This document shows, piece after piece, positions 10,801-19,124 of a stretch of DNA of 64,000 bases. A model generated the notes under the pieces. It was not told the origin of the DNA. It saw only the letters and a program-made list of their open reading frames with translations, and ran no database searches. The stretch comes from Bryobacterales bacterium (GTDB lineage Bacteria; Acidobacteriota; Terriglobia; Bryobacterales; Bryobacteraceae): assembly GCA_003170295.1 (NCBI GenBank), contig PNAJ01000103.1, forward strand, positions 1-64,000, in the 5' to 3' direction. Each line of letters begins with the position of its first letter. Within the stretch, counting starts at the first letter, position 1. A program made the position numbers and the translations under genes.

Positions 10801-12078
10801 ATGGCCGACGCACTCGAGCGGGAGCAAACCAGAACTCTCGAAGCTTCCCGAGCCATTCGGTCGATCATCGAAGGAACCGCGGCCTCCACCGGCGAGGAGT
10901 TCTTCCGGTCGCTGGTACGGAGTCTGAGCTCCGCGCTGGGTGCGAAATTAGTCCACGTGGGAGAATTAACCGGGGATCTCCAGTCGATTCGAACCCTCGC
11001 GATCTGCATCGATGGACAGATTGCCGAGAATGTCGTGTATGACCTTCGCGGCACTCCGTGCGAAGGCGTCGTCAGGCGCAGCGTGTGTTCCTACCCATCT
11101 AATGTTCAGGAGTTGTTTCCGCAGGACCAGATGCTCGTGCAACTGGAAATTCACAGCTATCTGGGCGCGCCTCTGTTAGACTCCGAGGGAAAGGCGTTGG
11201 GTCTGATTGTCGTGCTCGCCCAGCATCCGATGGCCGAGGAATTCATCGGAGCGGAATCCATACTCACGGTATTTGCCGCCCGCGCCGCTGTCGAGCTGGA
11301 ACGCCTGCGGGCCGAGCGCGCCTTGCAGCTGGCGGCTGGCCAAAATCAAGCGATGGTGAGCCGGCTCCGGCTACTGACGGCCCGCCTCGAGTCGGTCCGG
11401 GAAGAAGAGCGCACTCACGTCTCCCGGGAAATCCACGACGAGTTGGGCCAGCAGCTCACGGCCATTCGGTTCGATTTGACTGGCCTGAAGCGCCGTGTGC
11501 GAGACGTCTACTCGCGCGGAGAGCCGGTCCCGACATTGCTTGAAACGGCGCTTGAGACGTTCGCCGAGGTTACCGGCCTCGTGGATTCCGCCATTCAGAC
11601 GGTCCGCCGCATCGCCACCGAGTTGCGTCCCAGCGTCCTCGATACCTTCGGCCTGGTGGCGGCCATCGAGTGGCAGGCCGAAGATTTTCAGAAGCGAACC
11701 AAAACCCGTTGTGTTTACGAAGGTCCCCAGGATTTGGATGTAGGCCGGGAGCTTTCGACCACCGTGTTCCGCATCTGCCAGGAGGCCTTGACCAACGTAG
11801 CCCGGCATGCGGCGGCGACTGAGGTCAGGATCCGGCTGGCGGTGGAATACGACTGGCTCTTGATCGAGGTGCGCGATAACGGCAAGGGTGTCTCGCCCGC
11901 GACTCTGGCTCATACGAGTTCGCTGGGAGTTCTGGGGATGCGGGAGCGGGCGAGGATCGCAGGCGGCGAACTGGAGATCGGCGGCAGCCTCGGACAGGGT
12001 GTGACGGTAGTGGCGCGACTGCCGTTCAAGACGCCCACCGAGACCCCGGTGCACGCGGACGAAGCAGCAGCAGTATGA
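10801..12078 (+). CDS. GAF-domain sensor histidine kinase (HisKA_3/NarL type), N-terminally truncated
   Basis: H-box REEERTHVSREIHDELGQQLTAIRFDL, ATPase motifs EALTNVARHAAATEVRIRL, IEVRDNGKGV, SLGVLGMRERARIAGGELEIGGSLGQGVTVVARLP. Confidence 0.92.
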   Translation: MADALEREQTRTLEASRAIRSIIEGTAASTGEEFFRSLVRSLSSALGAKLVHVGELTGDLQSIRTLAICIDGQIAENVVYDLRGTPCEGVVRRSVCSYPSNVQELFPQDQMLVQLEIHSYLGAPLLDSEGKALGLIVVLAQHPMAEEFIGAESILTVFAARAAVELERLRAERALQLAAGQNQAMVSRLRLLTARLESVREEERTHVSREIHDELGQQLTAIRFDLTGLKRRVRDVYSRGEPVPTLLETALETFAEVTGLVDSAIQTVRRIATELRPSVLDTFGLVAAIEWQAEDFQKRTKTRCVYEGPQDLDVGRELSTTVFRICQEALTNVARHAAATEVRIRLAVEYDWLLIEVRDNGKGVSPATLAHTSSLGVLGMRERARIAGGELEIGGSLGQGVTVVARLPFKTPTETPVHADEAAAV

Positions 12079-12704
12079 TTCGAGTCCTGATCGCCGACGA
12101 TCATCCGATCGTGCGCAGAGGACTGCTGCAGATAGTGGCGGATCAGCCCGATATGACCGTGGTCGCCGATACCGGCGACGGACAGGAAGCTCTGCGGTTG
12201 GCGGACACCCATCCGCTCGACGTGATCGTGCTCGATATGAGTATGCCCGGCTTATCCGGATTGGAAGTTTTGAACGAGTTGAAGCGGCAGCATCCGCGAC
12301 TCGCGGTGCTGGTGCTCAGCGGGCATCCGGAAGGCGAGCTGGCGCTGCGCCTGTTGAAGGCCGGTGCGGCGGGCTACATGAATAAAGAGATCGCCCCCGA
12401 AGAGCTTGCCGGCGCTATCCGTCGCGTGGCCGGCGGCAAAAAGTACGTCAGCCCCGCTTTAGCCGAAGTGCTCGCCGATTCGCTGGAGAAGGGCGAAGAT
12501 CCACCCGAGGCGTCGCTGTCAGACCGGGAATATCAGGTGCTCAGGCTGATCGCGTCGGGCAAGACCGTCTCGGAGATCGCCGTCGAGATCGCCCTAAGCG
12601 TGAAAACCGTCAGCACCTACCGCGCCCGCATCCTCGAGAAGATGAACATGCGAACCAACGCCGAACTGGTTCGCTACGCCATCCGGAATCACCTCGTGGA
12701 CTAG
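12075..12704 (+). CDS. LuxR/NarL-family response regulator
   Basis: Receiver MIRVLIADDHPIVRRGLLQIV..VIVLDMSMPGLSGLEVL, C-terminal HTH LSDREYQVLRLIASGKTVSEIAVEIALSVKTVSTYRARILEKM; ATGA overlap with kinase. Confidence 0.95.
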   Translation: MIRVLIADDHPIVRRGLLQIVADQPDMTVVADTGDGQEALRLADTHPLDVIVLDMSMPGLSGLEVLNELKRQHPRLAVLVLSGHPEGELALRLLKAGAAGYMNKEIAPEELAGAIRRVAGGKKYVSPALAEVLADSLEKGEDPPEASLSDREYQVLRLIASGKTVSEIAVEIALSVKTVSTYRARILEKMNMRTNAELVRYAIRNHLVD

Positions 12705-12811
12705 CTGAAAAACTTTATTTCCCCCTCTGGGCGGGGCGGACCCGCGGGTCCGCAGCCTGGCCCCCTTAACCCGCCGCCGCACCGCGACCGCCAGGAAGCG
12801 GACGAGCGCTT

Positions 12812-13294
12812 TCACATCAGCAACAACTCCATATACACGTTAGACCGGGTATAAGGCGACGGATGCACCCTCTCCGGCGGCAAATGCCGGAATCCCAGCG
12901 ACTCGTAAACATGGACCGCGTTTGCAACCACGCTGTTCGTCTCTAAATACAGCCTCTTCGCGCCGTTCCCTCTCGCGTACTCGATTACATGCGTCAGTAA
13001 CTGTTTGCCAATGCCGAGCCCCCGGCACCGCTCCGCAACCGTCATCTTGGCCACCTCGAAGGTTCCTTCCTCCATCGCAAGCAATGCGCACGTGCCGATC
13101 GCGACCCCACCTTGCACCGCCATCAAAAGCGCTCCGCCAGGTTGAAGGATGTGGGTCACGGGATCGTCCAGCACCTCCCGGTCTTTTTCCTCCATCACAA
13201 AGTGACGCGTAATCCAAGCCTCATTCAGTTCCCGAAACGCGGCTTCGTCGCCTGGTTCGAAATGTCGGAATTCAACGGGCGCTTGAACTTCCAT
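12812..13294 (-). CDS. GNAT-family N-acetyltransferase
   Basis: VAKMTVAERCRGLGIGKQLLTHVIEYARGNGAKRLYLETNSVVANAVHVYESLGFRHLP. Confidence 0.9.
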   Translation of the reverse strand: MEVQAPVEFRHFEPGDEAAFRELNEAWITRHFVMEEKDREVLDDPVTHILQPGGALLMAVQGGVAIGTCALLAMEEGTFEVAKMTVAERCRGLGIGKQLLTHVIEYARGNGAKRLYLETNSVVANAVHVYESLGFRHLPPERVHPSPYTRSNVYMELLLM

Positions 13295-13363
13295 ACATCT
13301 AATCTAGACAAATCCGATTGAAACGTCCAATATATTGTTTATACGAATCAGGACGATCCACAT

Positions 13364-14305
13364 ATGAATCAAAATATCGATCTTCGCCACTTGCGCTACT
13401 TCCTTGCCGTCGCCGAAGAGCTGCATTTCGGCAACGCAGCAAAACGCCTCCATATGGCGCAGCCCCCGCTTTCCCAACAAATCCGCCGCCTGGAAGACGA
13501 GATCGGGCATCCCCTCTTTCTGCGATCCTCGCGCTCCGTGAAATTGACGCCCGCGGGCAAGGCCCTCGTGGATCGCGCCCGCCGCACGTTAACCAAGGTC
13601 GACGAGGACCTCGAGGCCGTCCGCAGCGTCGCCCGAGGGGAAGTGGGCGTACTCAAGGTCGGCTTCGTCGGTTCCTCCATGCTGACCAGCTTGCCGGCGA
13701 TTCTCGGCAAATACCGCCGCCTCTTCTCGCGTGTTCAGCTCCACCTCAACGAATTTCACACCAACCAGATTCTCGACGCTCTGCGCGACGGCTCCACCGA
13801 CGTAGCGCTCGCTCGCGACACAGGTACACCAGAGCACTTGCATGTCGAGCGTGTATTCGTAGAACCATTCGTTGCCGTCGTGCCGAAAAGGCATCCGCTC
13901 GCGAGGCGCGGATCCATCCCGATCACCCGATTGAGAGACGAGCCCTTCGTCTTCTTCCCCCGCGCCGCTGGCAGCTACGCCTGGGAAAACGCGATCCGGC
14001 TTTGTGAGCAGCAGGGGTTCCATCCCAACATCGTGCAGGAAGCCCCGCAGTGGCTGACCATCGTGCGATTGGTGGGAGCGGGCCTGGGAGTGACCATCGC
14101 GCCCGCGTCGGTCGAAAAAATTGTGTCGCCCGATGTCGTGTGCCGGAAGTTGTCTCCCTCCGGAGGGGCCACCAGCATAGATCTCGTCTACCGTGTGAAA
14201 GAAACCAGTCCGCTGGTCACGGCCTTCTGCGACCTAATCAGGCAGTCGCGTAGTAGCCGTCGCGCGCCTGTACGACCAGCCCTTTACCCTTCGCTGTCAC
14301 TTTAA
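13364..14305 (+). CDS. LysR-family transcriptional regulator
   Basis: DLRHLRYFLAVAEELHFGNAAKRLHMAQPPLSQQIRRLEDEIGHPLFLRSSRSVKLTPAG. Confidence 0.95.
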   Translation: MNQNIDLRHLRYFLAVAEELHFGNAAKRLHMAQPPLSQQIRRLEDEIGHPLFLRSSRSVKLTPAGKALVDRARRTLTKVDEDLEAVRSVARGEVGVLKVGFVGSSMLTSLPAILGKYRRLFSRVQLHLNEFHTNQILDALRDGSTDVALARDTGTPEHLHVERVFVEPFVAVVPKRHPLARRGSIPITRLRDEPFVFFPRAAGSYAWENAIRLCEQQGFHPNIVQEAPQWLTIVRLVGAGLGVTIAPASVEKIVSPDVVCRKLSPSGGATSIDLVYRVKETSPLVTAFCDLIRQSRSSRRAPVRPALYPSLSL

Positions 14306-15230
14306 TCTTGTGGAAGCCCGCGTCAGATTTGTCCGGCGTATAACCGATGTTGTACTGGCCGCGCAGCTCTTCCTCAATCTGTTCGTAGATTTTTTCGATC
14401 GGCGTTTTCCTCGAAACTTCGAAAAACGATCCACCCGTTTCCTTCGAAATCCGTTGCAGGATTTTCTTGCCATCCCCGCGCGATTGCTGCTGCGGCATCC
14501 GCCCGCCTCGGCCTCCACCTCGTCCACGACCGCCCATGCTCGGATTAAACGACTGCTCCTGATCGGCAAATAAAATCGAGTAAACCAGCGTATCGGAGCG
14601 TTGTGCCGCTTCGATCGATTCCACGAGCGATACTCTGCTTCCGTGATCGTCGCCATCGGTAAGTAAAATCAGCGCTTTGCGCCCTTTCTGCTTTTTCATT
14701 TCTTCATCCGATGCCAATAAAATCGAATCGTAGAGCACCGTACCGCCCCGGCTTCCCGTAGTTGTGCCTCCACGCCGTTGCAACTGCCTCGGCGCCGCGC
14801 TTTCGACATCGTTGAGGGCCGATTGCAGTTTCTTTCGCGACGGCGTCAAGTCTTGCATCAACTCGGCTTCCGCGTCGAATTTGATGAGAAACGCCTGATC
14901 CTTGTCCTCGCGAATCACTTGTTCGATGAATTTCGACGTCGCGGCCTTTTCCTTGTCGAGCACCCTTCGCTGGCTCCCGCTGGTATCCACCATCAGGCCG
15001 AGCGTCAACGGCAAGTCGGTTTCGCGCGAAAAATATTTGATGACCTGCGGACGCCCGTCGTCTTCGAGCGCGAAGTCGTCCTGTTTCAGATCTTTAACGA
15101 CTTCGCCCTTGCCGTTGCGGACGCTGGCGAGCACATTCACTACTTTGACGTCGCCCGCAAACTGAAAGAACGCGGCGGCGGAAGCGAGAAGGTCGCGACG
15201 GGAGAGAACCATACTCGATTCGACGTGCAA
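14238..15230 (-). CDS. VWA domain-containing protein (VWFA-related)
   Basis: DVKVVNVLASVRNGKGEVVKDLKQDDFALEDDGRPQVIKYFSRETDLPLTLGLMVDTSGSQRRVL; MIDAS-like DTSGS; RG-rich insert. Confidence 0.9.
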   Translation of the reverse strand: MHVESSMVLSRRDLLASAAAFFQFAGDVKVVNVLASVRNGKGEVVKDLKQDDFALEDDGRPQVIKYFSRETDLPLTLGLMVDTSGSQRRVLDKEKAATSKFIEQVIREDKDQAFLIKFDAEAELMQDLTPSRKKLQSALNDVESAAPRQLQRRGGTTTGSRGGTVLYDSILLASDEEMKKQKGRKALILLTDGDDHGSRVSLVESIEAAQRSDTLVYSILFADQEQSFNPSMGGRGRGGGRGGRMPQQQSRGDGKKILQRISKETGGSFFEVSRKTPIEKIYEQIEEELRGQYNIGYTPDKSDAGFHKIKVTAKGKGLVVQARDGYYATA

Positions 15231-15258
15231 CCGGCGCTCCGGTGTACAGTCGAAGTTG

Positions 15259-16035
15259 GTGAAACTCTGGATCTTATTGCTCTTCGCGCATCGCTACGCG
15301 GTCGAGGGAGTGGTGATTGAAACCAAGCCCGCATTGCGGCAGATGGTGGTTTCGCACAAGCCCATCGATGGCTACATGCCCGCCATGACCATGCCGTTTC
15401 GGGTCGGACGCGGAGTGGCGCTCGAACAGATGGCTCCGGGAACCCGGGTCGCGTTCGAATTGAAAGTCGGTAAACGTGCTTCCAAGGTTCAAAAAGTGCA
15501 CGTTCTGACACCCATAAATGACCTTAATCTGCCAAAAACACCGCTCGGCAAGGTCTTAATCGACCATAAAATGCCATCTTTTTCGCTTATCGATCAATCG
15601 GGAAACACGGTGTCTCTCGCCGATTTTCGCGGCAAGGTTGTGGTGGTCGACTTCATTTATACGCGTTGTCCCTTGCCCGACGTTTGCCCTCGCCTCTCCG
15701 CGACGTTCGCATCGGTTTCAAAAAAGCTGCGTGACGCACAAGTGGAATTTTTGTCGATCACCATCGATCCGCAATACGACACTCCCGCCGTGCTCCAAGA
15801 ATACGCGCGCCGCTGGCAGGCTGGAGAGTCGTGGAAATTTCTCACCGGCACTTCCGAACAGATTCAAGAGGTCGCGGGATTGTTCGGATTGATTTACTGG
15901 CCCGAGGAAGGCTCCATCACGCACACCGTCGCAACAGCGGTGATCGGCCGCGACGGAACACTTGTGGCACAGATCGATGGAGCGAGCTATCGTCCCGATC
16001 AACTACGAGCACTGATCGAGCACGCGCTAGAATAA
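15259..16035 (+). CDS. SCO1/SenC-family protein with N-terminal CusF-like copper-binding domain
   Basis: CusF-like VEGVVIETKPALRQMVVSHKPIDGYMPAMTMPFRVG; SCO DFIYTRCPLPDVCPRLSATFASVSKKL, LSITIDPQYDTPAVLQEYARRW. Confidence 0.88.
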   Translation: MKLWILLLFAHRYAVEGVVIETKPALRQMVVSHKPIDGYMPAMTMPFRVGRGVALEQMAPGTRVAFELKVGKRASKVQKVHVLTPINDLNLPKTPLGKVLIDHKMPSFSLIDQSGNTVSLADFRGKVVVVDFIYTRCPLPDVCPRLSATFASVSKKLRDAQVEFLSITIDPQYDTPAVLQEYARRWQAGESWKFLTGTSEQIQEVAGLFGLIYWPEEGSITHTVATAVIGRDGTLVAQIDGASYRPDQLRALIEHALE

Positions 16036-16040
16036 ATGGC

Positions 16041-17642
16041 ATGTGGAAACTTCTTGCTTTGATTTGCGTGACCGCATTCGCGCAAACGAAAACGGCTGAT
16101 CTTTGCGTGCCGCCTCCGACGGGCTCGGCTCCGGCGCTGCCCGCGCATATTATGACCGGACAGGGGACCGTTCATTTCGCGATCACCACTTCGAATCCCA
16201 AGGCGCAGCAGTTTTTCGATCAGGGCCTCGCGCAGTTGCATTCGTTCTGGGCGGTGGAAGCGGAGCGGAGTTTTCTGCAGGCGGCGGAGCTCGATCCCGA
16301 GGCACCCATGCCTTGGTGGGGCGTGGCGATGGTTTCCGGTGGCGATTACCGGCCCCGGTTTCAGATCGAGCAGCTTGCCAGCGCCTACGGGAGCGATCCG
16401 CGAACTACGCCGGCACGCGCGAAAGCCGCGGCGGAAAAGGCGCTGCGACTGAGCGAGAAGGCTACCGATCTCGAAATAATGTATATCGCTTCGATTGCGG
16501 CTCGGCGGATTCCTGGCGCGGTCGATCCTCATGAAGGATATATTTCCGGATTGCGCGCGATTGTGGCGAAGTATCCGCAAGAAGTGGAAGCGCGACTCTA
16601 TCTTTCGTTGCACCTGATGCGCGGCTATGAATTGCCGTCGCATGCGCCGCGCGAGGGCACGATGGAGGCGGTGGGCATTCTGCGCGCGCTGTTGAAAGAA
16701 GCGCCGGAACATCCGGGCGTGCATCATTATGTAATCCACGCGTGGGAGGGATCGACGTTCGCCAAAGACGCTTGGCCGAGCTGCGAGAAGTACGCGCAAC
16801 TGGTGACGAATATTCCGCACGCGCTGCACATGCCGGGTCATATCTATTCGCAGACGGGCAAATTCGCGGAGGCGGAAAAATCGTTCGGCGACGCGGCGGC
16901 GAACGAGCTGGGATATATCCATGCGGACGCTCTTTACGGCACCGGGCATCACGGCCATAATGTGCACTACTTATCGACTGCGTATGCGTTTGACGGTCAG
17001 TACGATAAGGCAAAAGAATGGGCGCGCTCGCTGCTGACACTCAAAGAGAATCCCCGCGAGCTGGCGAACATCGATGGGAATTTCTCAGCGCATCGTCAAG
17101 GGTGGTTCGCGCTGATGCGGGCGATGGTGCTGTCGGAGAATTGGGATGAAATTGTCGACGGGAAATCGTTGCCGGTTTACGACCGTCCGCGCGAGCAGGC
17201 TTGGCGGCATTGGGCCATGGGCCTGGCATGGGCGTCGAAAGGCAACGCAATGGCGGCGAATGAAGAGGCTCGGCTGATGGATGCGACGCTGCGGCAATAC
17301 GAAGAGATCGTGAAGCGGAAGCCTCCGATGGAATTGACGGTGGCGCGGGAAGAGCTCGCGGGGCACATTCAGGCGGCTGAAGGGAAGGTCGGAAAGGGGC
17401 TGAAAACGCTCGAAAGCGCATCGAAAATGCAGCGGAAACTGCGGTATTCGGAGCCTGCTTATTATCCGAGGCCGGTGGCGGAGGCGTTGGGCGAGGTCGC
17501 GCTGCGGCATGGGAAGAAGGCAACGGCTGAGGCTGCGTTCCGGTCCTGTTTAGAGGATTTGCCGGGGAGTGCGCGGTCGGTGAACGGCCTGCGGGATGCG
17601 CAAAAGAGCTCGGGGAGGCAGGTTGGGGTGGAGGAGTTTTAG
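16041..17642 (+). CDS. Tetratricopeptide-repeat secreted protein
   Basis: Signal peptide MWKLLALICVTAFAQT; AQQFFDQGLAQLHSFWAVEAERSFLQAAELDPEAPMPWWGVAM, HVPGHIYSQTGKFAEAEKSFGDA-like TPRs; start inside the longer ORF. Confidence 0.85.
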   Translation: MWKLLALICVTAFAQTKTADLCVPPPTGSAPALPAHIMTGQGTVHFAITTSNPKAQQFFDQGLAQLHSFWAVEAERSFLQAAELDPEAPMPWWGVAMVSGGDYRPRFQIEQLASAYGSDPRTTPARAKAAAEKALRLSEKATDLEIMYIASIAARRIPGAVDPHEGYISGLRAIVAKYPQEVEARLYLSLHLMRGYELPSHAPREGTMEAVGILRALLKEAPEHPGVHHYVIHAWEGSTFAKDAWPSCEKYAQLVTNIPHALHMPGHIYSQTGKFAEAEKSFGDAAANELGYIHADALYGTGHHGHNVHYLSTAYAFDGQYDKAKEWARSLLTLKENPRELANIDGNFSAHRQGWFALMRAMVLSENWDEIVDGKSLPVYDRPREQAWRHWAMGLAWASKGNAMAANEEARLMDATLRQYEEIVKRKPPMELTVAREELAGHIQAAEGKVGKGLKTLESASKMQRKLRYSEPAYYPRPVAEALGEVALRHGKKATAEAAFRSCLEDLPGSARSVNGLRDAQKSSGRQVGVEEF

Positions 17643-17987
17643 CGACTAGCAGGAGGAAGGGGTCGTTGTCCCGATTTTCCCATGGAATACTTCATGCCGT
17701 TCCTCCTTCACCTCGCAGAATCCGGCCTGTCGAAAAGGACCTTGTGGCTTCTCGGCGGAGAGATCATCCGCGACGTGAACGAAGAGCCTCGTCTCAGAAA
17801 GAGCTCTGCGGAACAACTTGTCCGCAACGTGGTCCATGAGGACGGCGGGCCGCTGATCCATAACGGCTGGGAAGACGAGCAGCGCACCTTCGAGTCAACG
17901 TGCCGGAAGTTTCACCGATTCCTCACTCAATCCCAGCGCTGAGACCCGCAAGTTACCCACTGATTCCCCGGACGAGCCTAAAAATGC

Positions 17988-18017
17988 TTGACAATCATTT
18001 TAGTGTAGACTAAAATG
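17988..18017 (+). promoter_or_regulatory. sigma70-type promoter overlapped by a 9-bp inverted repeat (putative ArsR operator)
   Basis: TTGACA (17988..17993), 17-nt spacer, TAAAAT (18011..18016); CATTTTAGT-GTAG-ACTAAAATG (17996..18017). Confidence 0.65.
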
Positions 18018-18023
18018 ACTTCG

Positions 18024-18326
18024 GTGAGCAACCTTCTGCTGGTCGTCTCGGAACCCAGCCGACAAGAGATTCTCCGTCTAATCTGGAACACTGAGCGCAG
18101 TGCCGGCGATATTGCAGGCAAGTTTGAAACGACCTTCGGTGCGGTTTCCCAACACCTGCATGTTCTGCGCGACGCTGGCCTCGTAGAGTTGCGTAAGCAA
18201 GGTCGAATGCGGTATTACCGGGCTCGAAGAGAGAATTTCGGTCCCCTGGCACGATACCTGGAAGGAATCTGGGCGATGCACTTAGACAAGCTAAAAGAAC
18301 TAGCGGAGACGGAGGAAGGTAGATGA
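18024..18326 (+). CDS. ArsR-family HTH transcriptional regulator
   Basis: LLVVSEPSRQEILRLIWNTERSAGDIAGKFETTFGAVSQHLHVLRDAGLVELRKQGRMRYYRA; start proposed at GTG 18024 because ATG 18015 overlaps the -10 box. Confidence 0.88.
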   Translation: MSNLLLVVSEPSRQEILRLIWNTERSAGDIAGKFETTFGAVSQHLHVLRDAGLVELRKQGRMRYYRARRENFGPLARYLEGIWAMHLDKLKELAETEEGR

Positions 18327-19102
18327 GCGACGCAGATTTGGTGTTGCACGTGCCCATTGCAGCAAGCCCTCGCACGGTCTTTGGATTCCTGTCTGACCCC
18401 CACAAGTTTCAGAAATGGATGGGCGACCAGAGTGCGATTTCTCCGGTGCGTGGTGGCGGCATCAGTGTGGCCTATCCTAACGGCGACACCGCAGTCGGCA
18501 AAATCGAGGAAGTCGTGCCGAATGAGAAAATCGTCTTTACCTGGGGCTATGAAAATAGCGCGCACGGCTTGATGCCAGGTGCAACGCGCGTAACAATAAC
18601 TCTGCAAGAGGTCCCAGAGGGAACGCTCGTCAGCCTTCGACACGAAGGTCTCCCAACGCAAGAAACCCGCCGCAATCACCTCATCGGCTGGCGTTATTAC
18701 TTGGCGCTCCTGTCATCTACTTCGTCCGACGAGCACTTCGCGTCCATCCTTCCGGCCGTGATGAAAGCCTATCTCGGTGCATGGAACGAATCAAATCCAG
18801 AACAGCGCGACAAATACCTTGCCGAGTGCTGGTCGGACAGCGGCGTTTACCGGGATCGGTTCACGTACGTTGAAGGCCGCGGCCCACTGAACGAAACCAT
18901 CGGGATGGCCCTAATGATGCAGCCAGATTCACATCTGGAATTTCGACGCGCCCCGCAGTTATCACACGGCCATGTCTGCTTCGCTTGGGCAGTGAAGCAT
19001 TCCTCTGGTTCCGTGATGGCCACTGGCACCTCCTTTGGTCAACTTTCCATTAACGGTCAATTCCTGTCTGTCTTGGGTTTTTGGGATCCACCGAATTCGT
19101 AG
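18323..19102 (+). CDS. SRPBCC (AHSA1-like) domain protein with C-terminal SnoaL-like domain
   Basis: Activator of Hsp90 ATPase-like MSDADLVLHVPIAASPRTVFGFLSDPHKFQKWMG...NEKIVFTWGYEN; C-terminal SnoaL-like ESNPEQRDKYLAECWSDSGVYRDRFTYVEGRGPLNETIG. Confidence 0.82.
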   Translation: MSDADLVLHVPIAASPRTVFGFLSDPHKFQKWMGDQSAISPVRGGGISVAYPNGDTAVGKIEEVVPNEKIVFTWGYENSAHGLMPGATRVTITLQEVPEGTLVSLRHEGLPTQETRRNHLIGWRYYLALLSSTSSDEHFASILPAVMKAYLGAWNESNPEQRDKYLAECWSDSGVYRDRFTYVEGRGPLNETIGMALMMQPDSHLEFRRAPQLSHGHVCFAWAVKHSSGSVMATGTSFGQLSINGQFLSVLGFWDPPNS

Positions 19103-19124
19103 GGCTACTGAAGGGGGTTATACG

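Noticed and set aside
15999-16967. 322-aa Arg-rich ORF antisense to the TPR gene
   Set aside because: Composition is the mirror of the sense gene; no domain.
17646-17861. Small minus-strand ORF resembling the end of a GNAT acetyltransferase
   Set aside because: Only the phrase RLFVHVADDLSA...FRQAGFCEV is suggestive and no upstream part is present; too weak to call.
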